Below are positions 10,047 through 22,152 of a stretch of 64,000 nucleotides of DNA, one piece after another (within the stretch, counting starts at the first letter, position 1; every line of letters begins with the position of its first letter). The position numbers and the translations under genes were made by a program. The notes under the pieces are model-generated. The model was not told the DNA's origin. It ran no database searches and saw only the letters and a program-made list of their open reading frames with translations. The stretch comes from Sporobolomyces roseus (taxonomy: Eukaryota > Basidiomycota > Microbotryomycetes > Sporidiobolales > Sporidiobolaceae), in NCBI GenBank assembly GCA_016617785.1, contig JADILM010000008.1, forward strand, positions 124,001 to 188,000, written 5' to 3'.

Positions 10047-11293
10047 ATGGGTCTCTGGTCGCGTACCTACGTATGTTGTGCCGTACCACTATGTCAGTCT
10101 CTCTTCCCCTCCCATCTCCCCTCTCCCATCTCCCTCACTAAACCTCTCTCCCACTCGATTGTGAATAGATAATTCAGGAATTTATTGTATCCTCGCCCAA
10201 TTCCTAATCATCTCCCTAGTAACCGGAGTCCTATGTTTCGCTTCCCCCTCAATCATAACCGTAACTACACCAAACCTAATCACATACGTTTTGGGAGGTT
10301 TATCATGTTTAGTTGGAATATGGCAGTTTGTTGGATTCTTTGGAGTTTATAGGGATAGAGTAAAACTATTCAAAACCTAGTGAGCTTCCTCCTTCTACTC
10401 ACTCGAGATGGGATGGGAGCTGATGAGTTTTTTTTGAGAGGGGTTAGTGCGAGGATTAATATGATTTTAGTTTTAATATCCCTCCTCCTCTCACTCGCGA
10501 TCATCATCATTTCTGCAGTCAAACACAAAGATGCGATCGATACTTGTCAACGACTGTTCAGTGCGGACGCGACAGATGATACTGGTGAAGGGATTTGTAA
10601 TATTTGGACTTGGGTTCAAGTTGGAATCATGGGTTTACTCTTTATCATCGTTGGGTTATGCGAGGTAAAAGCTAACCTTTTCTTTTCCTTACTCTCAATT
10701 CTCTTCGCTCGACTGACGAGGGAGAGAGTGTTAGATCTATTTCTTGATGTATTCGAGTATTTACTCTTCCGAACAAAAACTCGATCAGTTTCGTTTCTTT
10801 CCTTCTTCTTCCCCCCTTTTCCCCCCCCCTTGTTCTCCCCACTGATATCTCGTTTTTGAATGTGCTGCTCTGTAATAGTGCTCGATACAATTCGGTCTAC
10901 TCAACCGCAGCTGAAGAAATTCGACAATCCGGTTTATGGGACGGACAACACCTCCGCCCTTCTTACTCTCAAGATGATCTACCCCCTGGTGCTCCTTACG
11001 CAGGTCAAGGTCATGGTCGAAACCCAAGTGGGTTAAGGAACGAACTGGGTAGGAGGAATGAGTATGAGGATTCGAGGGAGTACTTGGATGAGTATGGACA
11101 GAAAGAAGGAGGAGGAGGAGGAGGGTATGAGAAGGATAGTTATGTTAGTGGCTATCAAGATCAGCAGCTACACGAGAGATACGAGGATGTTAGGTACGAG
11201 GGAGGACATGGACAGGGAGGGGGTTTTAGACCGCCAGTACAAGACTCGAGTTATCAGTACGAGAGTCAAGGGGATTATCAGAGGAGGTACTGA
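10047..11293 (+). CDS. four-transmembrane protein, tetraspanin-like
   Basis: ATG at 10047 (MGLWSRTYVCCAVPLY). Four hydrophobic segments: LAQFLIISLVTGVLCFA; YVLGGLSCLVGIWQFVGFF; MILVLISLLLSLAIIIISAV; WVQVGIMGLLFIIVGLCE. A Cys-containing loop (DTCQRLFS...GEGICNIW) lies between TM3 and TM4. The C-terminal ~130 residues are hydrophilic, Tyr/Gly-rich, with a run of Gly and the ending QGDYQRRY. This layout matches small fungal tetraspanin-like plasma-membrane proteins with N-terminal Cys possibly palmitoylated. Introns: after PLY's first base (GTCAGT donor); in TA|T after VKLFKT (GTGAGC donor); and one removing roughly 10665-10878. The phases of that last intron do not match with its best donor, so its 5' edge is unresolved. 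Confidence 0.65.
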
Positions 11294-11927
11294 GCAGGGA
11301 GAGAGAGAGGGGGGAGAAGGTGGGAGTGTAAGAATAGTCAGAGGAGGGAGGAGAGGAAAGGTCGAAAGGGACATATTTGAATAGACACTTTTTTTCTTTC
11401 TTTCGCTTTTTCTGTTTTTGCGTTCGACTCGCCGCTTTCAAACCTCGTTCTGTACCGAAAGTATCGATATATGTTACCTAACCAGTTTTAACTTCTCTAC
11501 TTCCCCTTTTCTCGTGTTGAATAGGTTCTCGTTTTCCTAGCATCTCTTTGTAACTACTCATGTCCCTCTCTCTTGTTCGCCTTCGTCCGCATAACTAGCA
11601 ACAGCCGTGTCAGGTTCCCTCATCTCTGTGTTTGTTTCTCACTCTGAAGCGAGAAGTCGCTTAGCGAAATCAGAGAGTGAGAAATTTCAAGCGTTTTGCG
11701 ATTGTTCGGTTTCATGCACAAAAAAAACAGAGGGTATCCATGTACTAGTACAACTGAAACACACACATGTCGACGTTGACGAGACTGGAAAGACTGAGAA
11801 AAGCGTTGGAGAGGAAAGAGAAGAGAAGGGAGAGGTCTTGATCAAGCGAAAGTTGAGGAAAGCGATTTACTCGAAATTGAATCCTAGTAAATGTTCTGTA
11901 CGAGGGGAAAGAAAGTGCCATGGTCAA
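11294..11927. other. intergenic gap
   Basis: About 630 bp between convergent stops. It begins with purine-rich sequence (GAGAGAGAGGGGGGAG) and then ordinary mixed sequence. Open frames here lack coding character. No tRNA-like fold, repeat or conserved motif recognised. It holds the 3' UTRs of the four-TM gene and of RFC5. Confidence 0.5.
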
Positions 11928-13575
11928 TCAACTACTACTGTGAAGATGCATAGCGAAATCAATACCGAACGTACGTTTATGAATCGACATTATTTTCGCG
12001 ACGAAAGCTGTAAGACACTCAGTACTGTCAGCCTGTCACTCACAAGGGCGAGCTGAAGCAAGAGAGTGAGCACTCACCTTCGAGATGAAAGATTGGTTTG
12101 TTCCCCTGTCTCAATCGATGATCGTAGAATGCAGCCCAGTACGCTACGTCTCCTTTGATTTCCTCATCTACTCGATCCAACAATCTTCTCGTAATACTCT
12201 GCGCAGCCGAACCCTTTCAACCATCAGTAGTTGCGTGAAATAAGTAGAGAAGGGAAGGTTGGACGCACCGAAAGAACCAAAGGAGCTGGAATACAATGTA
12301 CCAACAACTCGTAAAGCATTCCCCTAACCTCTAATAACCTAGCCGGAGTTTGTTCCGCCAACAATCTCTCTGCCGCTTTCGACGCGTACTTCTCCCAATC
12401 TGGTCGAGGAACGACTTCTAGATCTTTACTCGATTGAATACCCGTCGAGAGGAGGGAGTGAGAGGGAAGGATCGTTTTGAATTGGTGGTCTTGAGTGTAG
12501 AGTGCTTCGAGGGAGAGGAGGGCGCGGCGGAGGTTACCGGTAGAGATCATGGAGAGGAGTCGGGAAACGTGAGGTGGAAGAGAGATGTCGTCTTTTTTAG
12601 CAGTTTTGATCAAGACATCGTTAATCTGAGTTCAAAGTTTTCAAACCGACTATCAGCCCACTGCTGACGAGAGATAGTGAATAGAAAGCTTGGACTCACT
12701 TGTTGTTCTGTAGGAGCTCCAACTCGTAACAAGAGACATCTCGATCGGATAGGGCCAATAATCTTCGCCGTCGAATTCGCACACAAGATGACCCTCAAAT
12801 TTGCCGTAAACTTCTCCATCGTCCTCCTCAGAGCTGATTGTGCGTCTCTCGATAATCCATCTGCTTCATTAATGATCACGACTAGGGAAAACAACTCGAA
12901 ATCAAAATGAGCGAATCCCTTCGAAAGAGGAGGAAAGCGGATGGTTTAAACAAACCTTTGAATCGTTTACGAGCGTTCAAATCTACTTGTTGAGTCTGAG
13001 CAATGTCCTTCAATAACTCTTGCACAATCTGTCGATCATAATTTCCAGCGTCTCTGCGAGAGATCAAAGTTTTCACCTCCTCATCAGTTTTCTTTCTCCC
13101 TTGTCCGCGCGTTCTCCAGAGTAAGAGAAAGAGAGTCAGACTCACGAAGGAGTGATTTCGATATGATAGTTGGATTGAACGACGTTGATATCAATCTTTC
13201 GATTACTAGTAGTTTTGAAAGTCCTTTGTTCGATCCTGAGCTGTAGACGAATTCACAACACTCAGCTTAGGCATACAGAGCTGAGTAGAATAGAAGCGTA
13301 CCTTTTCTACTCCTGGTCCGAACAGTTCCCTCAAAGTAGCCATAATTCTAGTCTTCTTCCCCGCTCCACTAGGACCATAGAATAAAGTATGAGGGAAATC
13401 ACCACTTGCCTAATAAACTCTCCCATATGATCGTTAGCTCATCTGACACGGTAGTTGAAGAGAGCGAGAGAGATCAAGATGAACTAACGAGTGCGCGTAA
13501 ACGACCAGAGAGTTCAGGATGGTAGTCTAGTTGATCGAGAGTTTTAGGTCGATACTTGTCTACTAGTAATGCCAT
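11928..13575 (-). CDS. RFC5: replication factor C subunit, RFC5 type (yeast numbering; human RFC3)
   Basis: ATG at 13575 (MALLVDKYRPKTLDQLDYH). Small AAA+ clamp-loader subunit that helps load PCNA, and the 9-1-1 clamp in alternative complexes. Seen in order: RFC box VDKYRP; P-loop FYGPSGAGKKTR; NVVQSNYHIEITPSDAGNYD, typical of this subunit; Walker B VVVINEADGLS; sensor/arginine-finger region IGPIRSRCLLLR; C-terminal collar helices (YELLVHCIPAPLVL, FHLEAFVAKIM). The final exon after a TACAG acceptor ends HLHSSS-stop (TGA at 11928-11930). At least six introns. Length and motif order fit full-length Rfc5, and nothing looks broken. Confidence 0.93.
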
Positions 13576-13896
13576 CTTGAAAGGAGGGTGATGGAAAGGA
13601 TGAGAAGAAGAAGAATTTGACAAGTTCGTCGCGTAAAGACGTCTTCACTGTTGCTCGTTCAATCGCTTTCTCCCTCCGAGAGTTGCTCAGGGCGAGTCCT
13701 ACTAATGCAGGGGAGCGCGACTTTCGCAAGAGAGACGAGAGATTCATTTCCTTCGCAAGAATCCGACTTTCTTTCGCAAACGCTTACAACGACTCATGGT
13801 CGTATTCTCTCGTGTTCCTTTCGAGGTTATCAAGTTACCCAACCATCAGCGAGCATTTCTTCCCTCTTTCACGTCCCGATTCCACAATCGTCTACT
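13576..13896. other. intergenic gap with RFC5 promoter
   Basis: About 320 bp between the RFC5 start and the stop of the DUF1479 gene. It includes CT-rich stretches and TTCGCAA words. Overlapping open frames are shadows of the DUF1479 gene. No distinct motif recognised. Confidence 0.4.
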
Positions 13897-15917
13897 CTAC
13901 ACGTCAAAAAGGATTCGATTCGCCTCCCGAATCACTCGTTTCCCACCCTCCGTCTCCTCCTCTCCCTCCTCAAACGCCTCAAACCCGAGGGTCCTCCTTC
14001 CCTCCCTCGTCTCGACATCCTTCTCTCCCGCTCTTCCCACAAACCCTGTCTCTCCTAATCCTTGAGGGAAATCCATTGGCGGCCTACCATTCACAAACCC
14101 ATCTCTTTGTCGTTTGAGGTATCTAGCGGTGGTGAGAGTGAGAGGACATGCCGGGATGTAAAGAACTGAGGAATCGGATGAACCGGTGTGGTGAGATTCG
14201 ACAGAATGGACGACATCGCAGTGCCAAAACGCTTGGGTACCGGGAAGAACTTGAGGGATGGAAGTCATCGTGTTGGACAGGTCGAGATGGGGATGGGTGA
14301 GGGGAGAAAGTTCTTGTCCTGATGGGAAAGTTGAGATGAGTACGATTCTTTAGTTGATGCTCAGGAGAAAATTTGCATCGCTTGGAGGAGAGACTCACCT
14401 TTCCCTTTGACTGATCCGGGGAACTCTGTTGATTCCAAATCAATCTCCCAATCATCGAAACCGAGTTTACATTCTCTCCCTCGTCTCGGTTTAAAGAAAG
14501 GTCGAAGAAGGAGGTAAGAGGTTGCGAGATTGACGTCTGGGAAAACTTGTAAGGTTCCCTCACTTGGTCCTGTTCGCGAGAGTGATGTCCAGCCCCTATG
14601 TGAGCGAGAGAGAAACAAAGAGGTAAGCGGCGAAGGTCGACTTGTTTTTAAGTGTTCACTTCGTTTTGAACGACGCTCGTAATGTAAGATGAAGAGGACT
14701 CACTGGAACATTCGAAAGACAGAACACTGTCCTGCTCCGTTGTACAGATCGCTATTCGCACTCAGTCGAGGTGAGAGATCCCAAGAATCTAATCGGTTTT
14801 GAGGTTTTGATCCTCCTTTCAGAACTTCAGCAAAGCAGGAACGGAACCCTGTATGATTCAGAGAGGTATCAGTGTCAGCAAGAGAGGAATCGAACGAGGA
14901 TTCGAACGAGGAGGTCCAGATAGTTTGAGCATAGGAGAAATTGTGAGAGAACGAACCTGGATCTTCCCACCGCTCGAGAGAACCTCCGTCGATATGCGGT
15001 CCCAAAGCAAAGACTGAGTCACCAGGAAACCGAATTCGTAATCGATCGTAATAAGATACAGGCGTTGTAGTCGATACCTGTCGACGAATGTCAAAATTGT
15101 GCGAACGAGGAAGACGAGTGATCAAAGAAAAGGACGTACTAGTGATTCGGGGTCACTGGTGTGGAATAGCGAGAGTAGGAACTTTTGACTTGCGAGGAGG
15201 TTGGGATGAGTGCGAGCTTTAGTCTGTGCGATCGAGTTGTAGATTTCCCAAACCTGTTTTCCGTCAACAACGGTCAGCTCATGAATTGTTGCTTCTCTCC
15301 TGAAGACGGTGGAGAGAGAGACGAGCTGGAACGAGAAGAGGACTCACTTGTGGGTCATCTTTAGGAAACCCTTTTGCCAAACTACGATTCCTCGCGATAT
15401 ACTCTTGAATCTCTTGTTTCCACTCTAAAGCTTCTTGTTTCGAGACCGCGTCATGAATCAATACTGTACCGACTCGTTTGATCTCGGAGACGGTCGAGGG
15501 GGGCAATGAGGAGAGATCGGAGAATGAAACTTGAGGGACGATCTGACTTGGAGTTTAGAGTCAATTGCGCAAAGGATGGAAAGACGTGGAGAAGAAGCTC
15601 ACAGCACCTCCAAGTTCTTTGACCTCCTCCGTACGAGTTCTGAGAGCTTCTAGGACATCCCTCCAACTCTCGATCAATCCATCGTTCCAAAGTGATTTCT
15701 TGAGATCACTGAACCTCGATTCGAGAGGTACAAAAGAGTCACCTCCCAGAGAGCTGAATACGGAAGCGATAGATCCTTCTTCTTCTCCTTGGTGAGCGAT
15801 GAGTGTCGATTCGGATCGAGTGGAGGAGGATCGTTTGAGGTGGGGAAGTTGAGAGGAGGAAGTGAGAACCTTCGACCGCACTGAGCGAGTTGCGAGGGGT
15901 AACGTTTGTCGTAGCAT
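13897..15917 (-). CDS. DUF1479 family protein, putative Fe(II)/2-oxoglutarate dioxygenase
   Basis: ATG at 15917 (MLRQTLPLATRSVRSKV), an Arg/Ser-rich leader that could target mitochondria. The body matches fungal DUF1479 (YbiU-like) proteins: FSDLKKSLWNDGLIESW; EIKRVGTVLIHDAVSKQEAL; YYDRLRIRFPGDSVFALGPH; then the HxD-type motif PHIDGGSLERW; SANSDLYNGAGQCSVFRMFQ; a distal His in HCDVVHSVE; SSVLYIPACPLT; and RQRDGFVNGRPPMDFP. Several short introns. The HxD...H triad argues for a cupin-fold 2-oxoglutarate oxygenase; the substrate is unknown. Length (roughly 480 residues) is normal for the family. Stop at 13897-13899. Confidence 0.85.
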
Positions 15918-16112
15918 GTCGAGATCGTCGAACGAAGGGAGAGAAGTCAGGAAGAAGAAGTAGAAGAAGCGAACAAGACGCGAATTGGGCCGTCTTTTTG
16001 AGTTTTGTACGGCGAAATCGGGCAATTTCCTTCTTCGCACACTCAACAGTCAAAAACAGTCAACGTTTTCGCGCAAATAAGATGAGGGTTGTAATATCAT
16101 ACCGTAATGTAA

Positions 16113-17679
16113 TCAATCGACAAATACTTTGAACTCTTTCGTCCCAGTCCATCTCCTCGCTAAATCCATCCCTTTCCCAGTGGGCTGACTGAACGCTACA
16201 TCCACCTTCCTCCTCTTTTCGACAATCGGACAAGCATACACGTAACTCTGAGCCATATGATCTAGCAGTCTCGAAGCTAAGCCTGCTCGGCGCGAAGAGG
16301 TAGACGTCCAGATTCGATGTACTCCTAGAATGGTCGGCAGTGGCGTAGGACTACACGCGAGAAAAGAGTGAGCGGCGAAAAAGGGAGAGAGAAGGAGAGA
16401 GCGTACGAGCAGAAAATTGAACTCGAATCTTCACCAAATTGAATCAACCCCTCCTCGTCCTTCTTTCCTCCTTCTTCATTGACTGAGCTTGTGGGGACGA
16501 CTACTTGATAAGCTTCTTGAATACGTTGTACGATGGCGCAAGCGACGACTTTGCGAGACGGGGTGACGAATAGAAAGAATTTCGAAGAGTCTAGTTGGGA
16601 GGTCGTGAGAGAGGTCGAAGATAACTCCGTATCGATCGTTTCCATCACGTCGTTCAGCTGTACAACCTTGACCATGGCTCAGTTTCCTGCGTCTAGATTT
16701 GAGACGAGCGAGAGAGACGTACCCTTTTTCTGACACTCGGTTCAGCGATCTTCCAATCCACCATCAAAACCCTCCCCTTTTCTTTCCCATCCCATTCGAC
16801 CCCTTGCTCCAGCACCGTCACACCTTTTGCGTGATCTCCCACGTTCCCCCACTCGATTCCTCCAACACACTTCTTATGAAACTTTTCATGGAAATTCAGA
16901 TCCTCTGGTGTCCTACAATAGCTCAACGAACAAATTGCGCAACTGAGAGTTGATCTACCAGGCGTATCGAAAGGGTCTAAGTAGAGTTGGGAGAGCTTGA
17001 CTGGTTTGGAACGAGATGAAGAGCGGGAGGAGAGGGAAGAAGTGATGGTTGAAGATGAAGAAGCGGAGGTTGAAGAAGAGGAAGAAGTTTGACGTGACAT
17101 TGAGAGAGAATCAGAGGAGGAAGAGGGAGGAGAGGGAGATAGACGACGGCGTTTCGAGGGAGGTGAGGCGAGGGAAAAGAATGATCGTAAATCGGAGGAA
17201 GGTTTCTTGGTTTCTTTCTTAGCTGGTGATGACTTCCTTTCCCTCATCGAACGTTTCTCTGTCATTTCTGTAGATTGGGAGGATGTAGGAGGAGTGCAGG
17301 AGAAGGATTCCTTCTGTTTCCCTTTGGCTGAAGTAGTCGAGGAGTCGAGGTCTGAGGAAGGAGCTGAATCTTGCAAGGCTTCAATCCATGCTGAAGATGG
17401 TACTGAAGAGGTCGCTGGTCGAGTAACGCCTGAAGGAGAGGAAGAGGAAGCTTGTTGAGATGAAGAGGAACTGTGAACGAGGCTACAAGTCAGAAGAGTT
17501 GTGACGCGTCTGATTTGTGTCACTACTCACCCAGGATCTATAGCAAGTGCTGGAGTAGAAATAGCAGGTTTACGTGAGCCGTATTGTCGTTTGACAGTTG
17601 GTCGAGATCTGACTTCAAAACATGACGGGTTAGCTAGTGTACCCGCTATAGGCAGTGTGTAGGCTCACGCGGAAGACAT
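16113..17679 (-). CDS. ECO1: cohesin acetyltransferase, ECO1/ESCO family
   Basis: ATG at 17679; exon 1 is only MSSA, spliced to RSRPTVKRQYGSRKP. A long Ser-rich disordered N-terminal region precedes a C2H2 zinc finger (SCAICSLSYCRTPEDLNFH then HKKC) and the acetyltransferase domain: HRIWTSTSSRRAGLASRLLD (acetyl-CoA-binding RxxG/A), AQSYVYACPIV, AFSQPTGKGMDLARRWTG, ending KVFVD-stop (TGA at 16113-16115). Eco1 acetylates Smc3 in S phase to establish sister-chromatid cohesion; zinc finger and catalytic core are complete. An internal exon (MVKVVQLNDVMETIDTELS) carries the segment between the finger and the catalytic motif. It lies close to RFC5 and REV7, but each has its own promoter. Confidence 0.92.
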
Positions 17680-17812
17680 TTTGAGGTAAGCAAGAAGACA
17701 AGAACAGTTGAAAGTGAAAAGAGGGAAGGAGGAAAAAACAGGAGATTCTTCGGACCAAGTTTCGCGTTTTCAGGACTCGTGACTGAAAAAGTCGTTTCGT
17801 CAAGATCAAGAT

Positions 17813-19112
17813 TTACAAAGCTCTGCCTTTCCCTTTCCTATCCTTCTCTGCAGTACTGACTTCCCCACTACTTGTCAATTCCTCCATCCTGAACTTCTCT
17901 CCCGTTTCTTCAACTCGAATATCCATCTATCAAAACGACGATCCGAACCTTGATCAGTCGAGGATCCACATGCTCGCAAGTAGAGATAGCTGACATACAC
18001 TCAGCATTCCTAGTCGCACACCATGGATGGGCGAGATAGTACTTTGATACTCGTCTTCTTCAGGACGTTTTCCTTCATCTCGTTCCGACGTATGCCTCGT
18101 TTCTGCTGGTATCCACTCAGCAGGGTAGTCCTGATCCGTCAAAGAGGTCAATGGCTGTGTGTAGCGCAGCTGTACAAGAGAGAGAGCGAAACTTACGCCT
18201 CGTCGAGCAGCTTTCGATTCTGGAGGAGCTGCATCTTCTTGCATTTCGAGCACGACAGCGAACGTCACCTCTGCTCTCACGGATCACTATCAACGCCAAT
18301 CTCGTGAGCGTAGAAGTAGGTCAGGCTCACCAGATGATAGTTTCTTGAGGTAAGCAGTTGAAGCATTCAACTTCCTCAAGCATCCTCTAAACGAATCCTC
18401 CACGTCTCCTCTCGCCAACCCATGCTGCATCGGTCTGAATCGTCGCTTACCATCAGATTATTGATATTATGAAGGAAGTGGCGAATGAGACTCACCTGAA
18501 GTCACCGTTATCTTGAGGGAAGTCTGACGAAGGAATCAACCATTCGAAATCAAACACATAGCGTTCTAGGGGTGTCTCTGTGGGTGTCGCTTCTTTGATG
18601 ACTAGTACCGCTCGACGCAAGGTACCCTATCATCGATCGGCGAGTCAGCACAATTTCGTTCGGCGAGAAAGAACGAAAAAAAGAATGTGGAGTACCTTTA
18701 GCATTTCTTCCTCGATACATTCGAGTACTCGACCCAGATACTCTGTCAGAGCAGGATTACGTGACTGCCATACGGGTGAGTCATACTTCTTGACTTGACG
18801 AAAGAGGGCTGAAACGAAACGTAGACAAAAGCGTGAGAATTGATCTTTCGTTGCCATTCGGGGAGCAGGAAGGAAACTCACTCGCAGGGTACACTTCGCG
18901 TAGGTATAGGATTAGGTGGAAAGCGACTTCGACTGTTGAAGAGGTAAGGGATCAACTCGAGATCTTGAATTTGAGGAGCGCGAAAGGAAAGAAGAACGAA
19001 CGGTATTCTCGAGCGAGTTTGGCGGTCTCTGTCGGGAATGATCTCGATGAGCTGGATCTTTGCAGGTCATTGAGGTTGTCCACCCACCTTTGAAGCTCAG
19101 AACATTTGACAT
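17813..19112 (-). CDS. REV7: HORMA-domain protein, REV7/MAD2L2-like
   Basis: Spliced gene whose exons reconstruct a REV7-type HORMA domain: VEVAFHLILYLREVYP, ALFRQVKKYDSPVWQSRNPA, YLGRVLECIEEEMLKGTLRR, RYVFDFEWLIPSS, EVTFAVVLEMQEDAAPP, PLTSLTDQDYPAEWIPA, and the C-terminal safety-belt end SPIHGVRLGMLSMDIRVEE. These align in order with human MAD2L2 (FLEVAVHLILYVREVYP). REV7 is the accessory subunit of translesion polymerase zeta and an adaptor in repair complexes. The start is the least certain part: ATG at 19112 (MSNVLSFK) followed by a GTGGGT intron is my choice. The C-terminus ends RKGKGRAL (TAA at 17813-17815). Confidence 0.85.
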
Positions 19113-19556
19113 GGACTCAGAAACAGAGGGAGAAGGAGGAACAAAGCGGGAATCTGTGGAGCTATCGCGCGCGTCTCTACGTTGAATCGGGAATCGTCTT
19201 ATAGGCTCAGAAGATGAGTAGAGCTAAGCAGAGTGAAGGGTAGGAAGGAGAGAGGTTGAATGAAACAATTCTTCTCCTCTCCTCGCATCGATACTTCGAA
19301 GGTGTACCGCAATGAGCCGGCCATTCCGAATTTGACTCTCGCAAACTAGGACAGCGGGAGATGTTGATGTCGAGGTGCAATCGGTTCCATTCCATCTCGC
19401 AAACTCATGTTAGCTCCACCTCGCTCTAGCAACATCGTCTGATCACCAGGATAGCACGAGAGCGAGAAGTACATCTTACACACCCACCTCTTGATCCATC
19501 AAACAAGCCTCGGGATTGAGAGAGCGAGAGGTACTTTCCAACTCTTCTCTCCTCTC

Positions 19557-22152
19557 CAAGTCAATCCTTCTCACATCACTATCCGACTCCAGCTCGACTA
19601 CGACGCAACTAGAAGCACTTTCGATACCTCTGCACAACAATCGAAGTCGCCCAACCTGGCTTCCTCTGCTTCACAACCTCCAACTGGAGGAGGATTCAAG
19701 TTGAAGTTGACCCTCGGAGGTCAATCTGCTCCTCCTCCTGTTCAGCCTGTCGCTCAACCAGCTCCGATACCTTACCAACCACCACCTTCACAACCTCCAA
19801 TTGCACCTCAATACTACCAAGCAGCGGGAGGGAATCAGATGCAACAGCATGCGGTTCATCACAGTGCAAGTTTGACTCAGCAGGCGAGAGTCGGTGATGC
19901 AGGAGGAGGAGGAGGAGAGTATGAAGAAGAAAAGAGAGTTTCATCAGACAAGTTCAGGCGACTCAAGAAGAAATACCTTTCCGCTATCGAAGTGAGTCCT
20001 CTCTCTGCTTTATCTGCCTAGTCTTGGAGCCCTTCAGATTGACGGTCGTGTTTGTAGTCCCGCGACGAAGCTTCACTCTCGTTGTTTCGCGCTCAAAAAC
20101 TCATTCATCGACTTCGAGAAGACAAATCCTCCCTCCTCGACCGTGTTCTCGAACTCGAAATCGCTGCCGGAATCACCTCAGCCGATGTTCTCGCTTCTCA
20201 CCAAGCAGAACTACGAACCGAACGAGAACTTGCATTCCCTCTTCTCAATCCACCTGATCTCCCTTCGATGGAAGATCGACCTCGACCTCTTCCTCAACTC
20301 ACGACTTCAACCGATTTCTCCAATTCCAACTACAACGCTCCTGTCGGTCCTGCTCCTCTTCCCCACTCCTTCCCTCCTCGACAAAGATCTCAACACCTTC
20401 GTTCGACTATCGCCGCTCAAAGACTTCGAGACGATTACGATTCGAAACTCGCCGCTCAAGGCTTACAACGTCCTTCCTTCCCTGCCGTCGCAGCACTCGG
20501 TCTCCAAGGATCATCTATTGCTCTCACCGTCGAACGAGCACTGGCAGGAGAACAGCTGGAATCCGTTTCCTCGGAGTATCAGCAATCTCGAGGGAGTAAA
20601 CGAAGGAGGGAGAGCTCAGCTGGTCAACCGACTAATGCGAGAGTAGGACGAGCACGGGCATCTGCAGTACCACAATCCATTCCCGTCGCACCTCCGTCTA
20701 ACCCTTACGCTATTCCTTCAACCGATCAACCCGCTCTTCAATACCTTCCGAATCCTTTCGCATCAGCAGGAGCAGTACCAGAAGGAGCTACGATGGCTCG
20801 CAATTCCGCCGAAGCACTCGCTGCTGCTCAAGCCACTGCAGTTGCGCAACAACATCCAATTCAACCGACTTATGACTCACCAGCACCGCCGACTCCTGCA
20901 GTCGATTACGAGGTAGACGATGGAGGATCTGGAGCAGAGTATTCGGAAGAAGAAGATTACAAACCTGATATCAGTGGAGGAGGAGGAGCGGCGAGAGGAG
21001 GAAAGGGAGGAGCGAGGCAATCAACCGGTCCACCAAAGAAGATGAAGAAACAGAAAGCTTCAGCTCTCGTTCCCGGTGCTCTATCAATTCCGTTTGTTCC
21101 GAGAAATGCGGATGGGACACCAAGATTACCTCTCGCTGCCGGAATCATGACTTTGACTGCACTTGGAGGTGAGTTCGGAATCTCGAGAATCTAGATGGAC
21201 GATCACTGATACTTGTTACATTCGGGAACTCACAGTCGTCAACTTTGCTGAAGGTTTCTCTACTGAACGTTACATTTTCCCAGTCGGTTACGAAGCAATT
21301 CGGTGAGTGAGAGGTTTGCTCCTATCGATTGAGCTAGTCATAATGATAATGGCGATTCTTCCGTTCAGCCGATATCCCTCAATGGTGAACAAGACTGCGG
21401 ACGCCGAGTACGTTTGTCGAATCGTCGACAGTGGACAAGGAGGACCTCGATTCGAGCTTCACCCTTCCGATCAACCCGGAACTATCATTCACGCTCAGAC
21501 ACCTACCGGAGCTTGGTCTCAAGTCGTTCGAGCAGCAAACAAGTTACGAGAAAGGAATCACTCGAATTCGGTTTCAGGACCTGATTATTACGGATTGAGT
21601 CACAATTTGGTCAAGGCACTCATTCAGGAGCTACCAGGAGCGAGTTCAGTACCAGGATACGCTATGCAAGTCTTTGTCGAAGAACAAGTGGTTGATAAAG
21701 GGAAGAAGGGAAAGAAATCTGGACGAAGAAAGTCGAGAGTTGGAGACGAATCTATGGATCAATCGGCCTACGGGATTGAGGTCGACGACGGAACTTACGA
21801 TACGAGTGGATACGGGAATGGAGGAGGAGGAGATCAATACGGTCGAGAAGGTTCCTACGATTCTGGATCCTATCCAGCATCAGCCTCTCCCGAAGCTACC
21901 TCTGCTTACGACGCTCAAGACTACACAAATCCTGCATCACTCGCGAATCTCCTCCAAGGTGGAGGACAAGCACAACCTGCCGATCCTTACGCTATTCCTC
22001 AGTTCAACCAAGTCGACCCTTACGCAATTCCCACCGCTCAACCAGCTTTCGACCCTTCGTTCGGAGGAGCGTATGGAGCCGCGCCAGCTTTCAACCCTTA
22101 CGATCTACCAGGAGGACAAAGTTACGCAAGTTCCGATTCTTCCTCCCCTTAG
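19557..22152 (+). CDS. FYR-domain chromatin protein with Iec3/TBRG1-like coiled coil
   Basis: Clear coding starts near 19557 (VNPSHITIRLQLDYD) and ends at TAG/TAA 22150-22152 (SSDSSSP). Order: a FKLKLTLGG motif; Gln/Pro-rich stretch; a basic coiled coil (DKFRRLKKKYLSAIE, intron, SRDEASLSLFRAQKLIHRL) like the N-terminus of INO80-associated Iec3/TBRG1 proteins; long disordered region with an acidic patch and PPKKMKKQKAS; then FYRN (VVNFAEGFSTERYIFPVGYE) and FYRC (YPSMVNKTADAEYVCRIVD; YYGLSHNLVKALIQELPGA). FYRN/FYRC pack into one module found in chromatin factors. A nuclear, INO80-related role is inferred. The initiator exon is not found: ATG at 19407 is in frame but meets a stop at 19440-19442, so another 5' exon is needed. 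The 19113-19556 gap shows nothing else. Confidence 0.78.

Noticed and set aside
11607..12056. 150-codon plus-strand open frame between the four-TM gene and RFC5
   Set aside because: Overlaps the RFC5 terminal exons on the other strand, has no coding composition and no recognisable motif.
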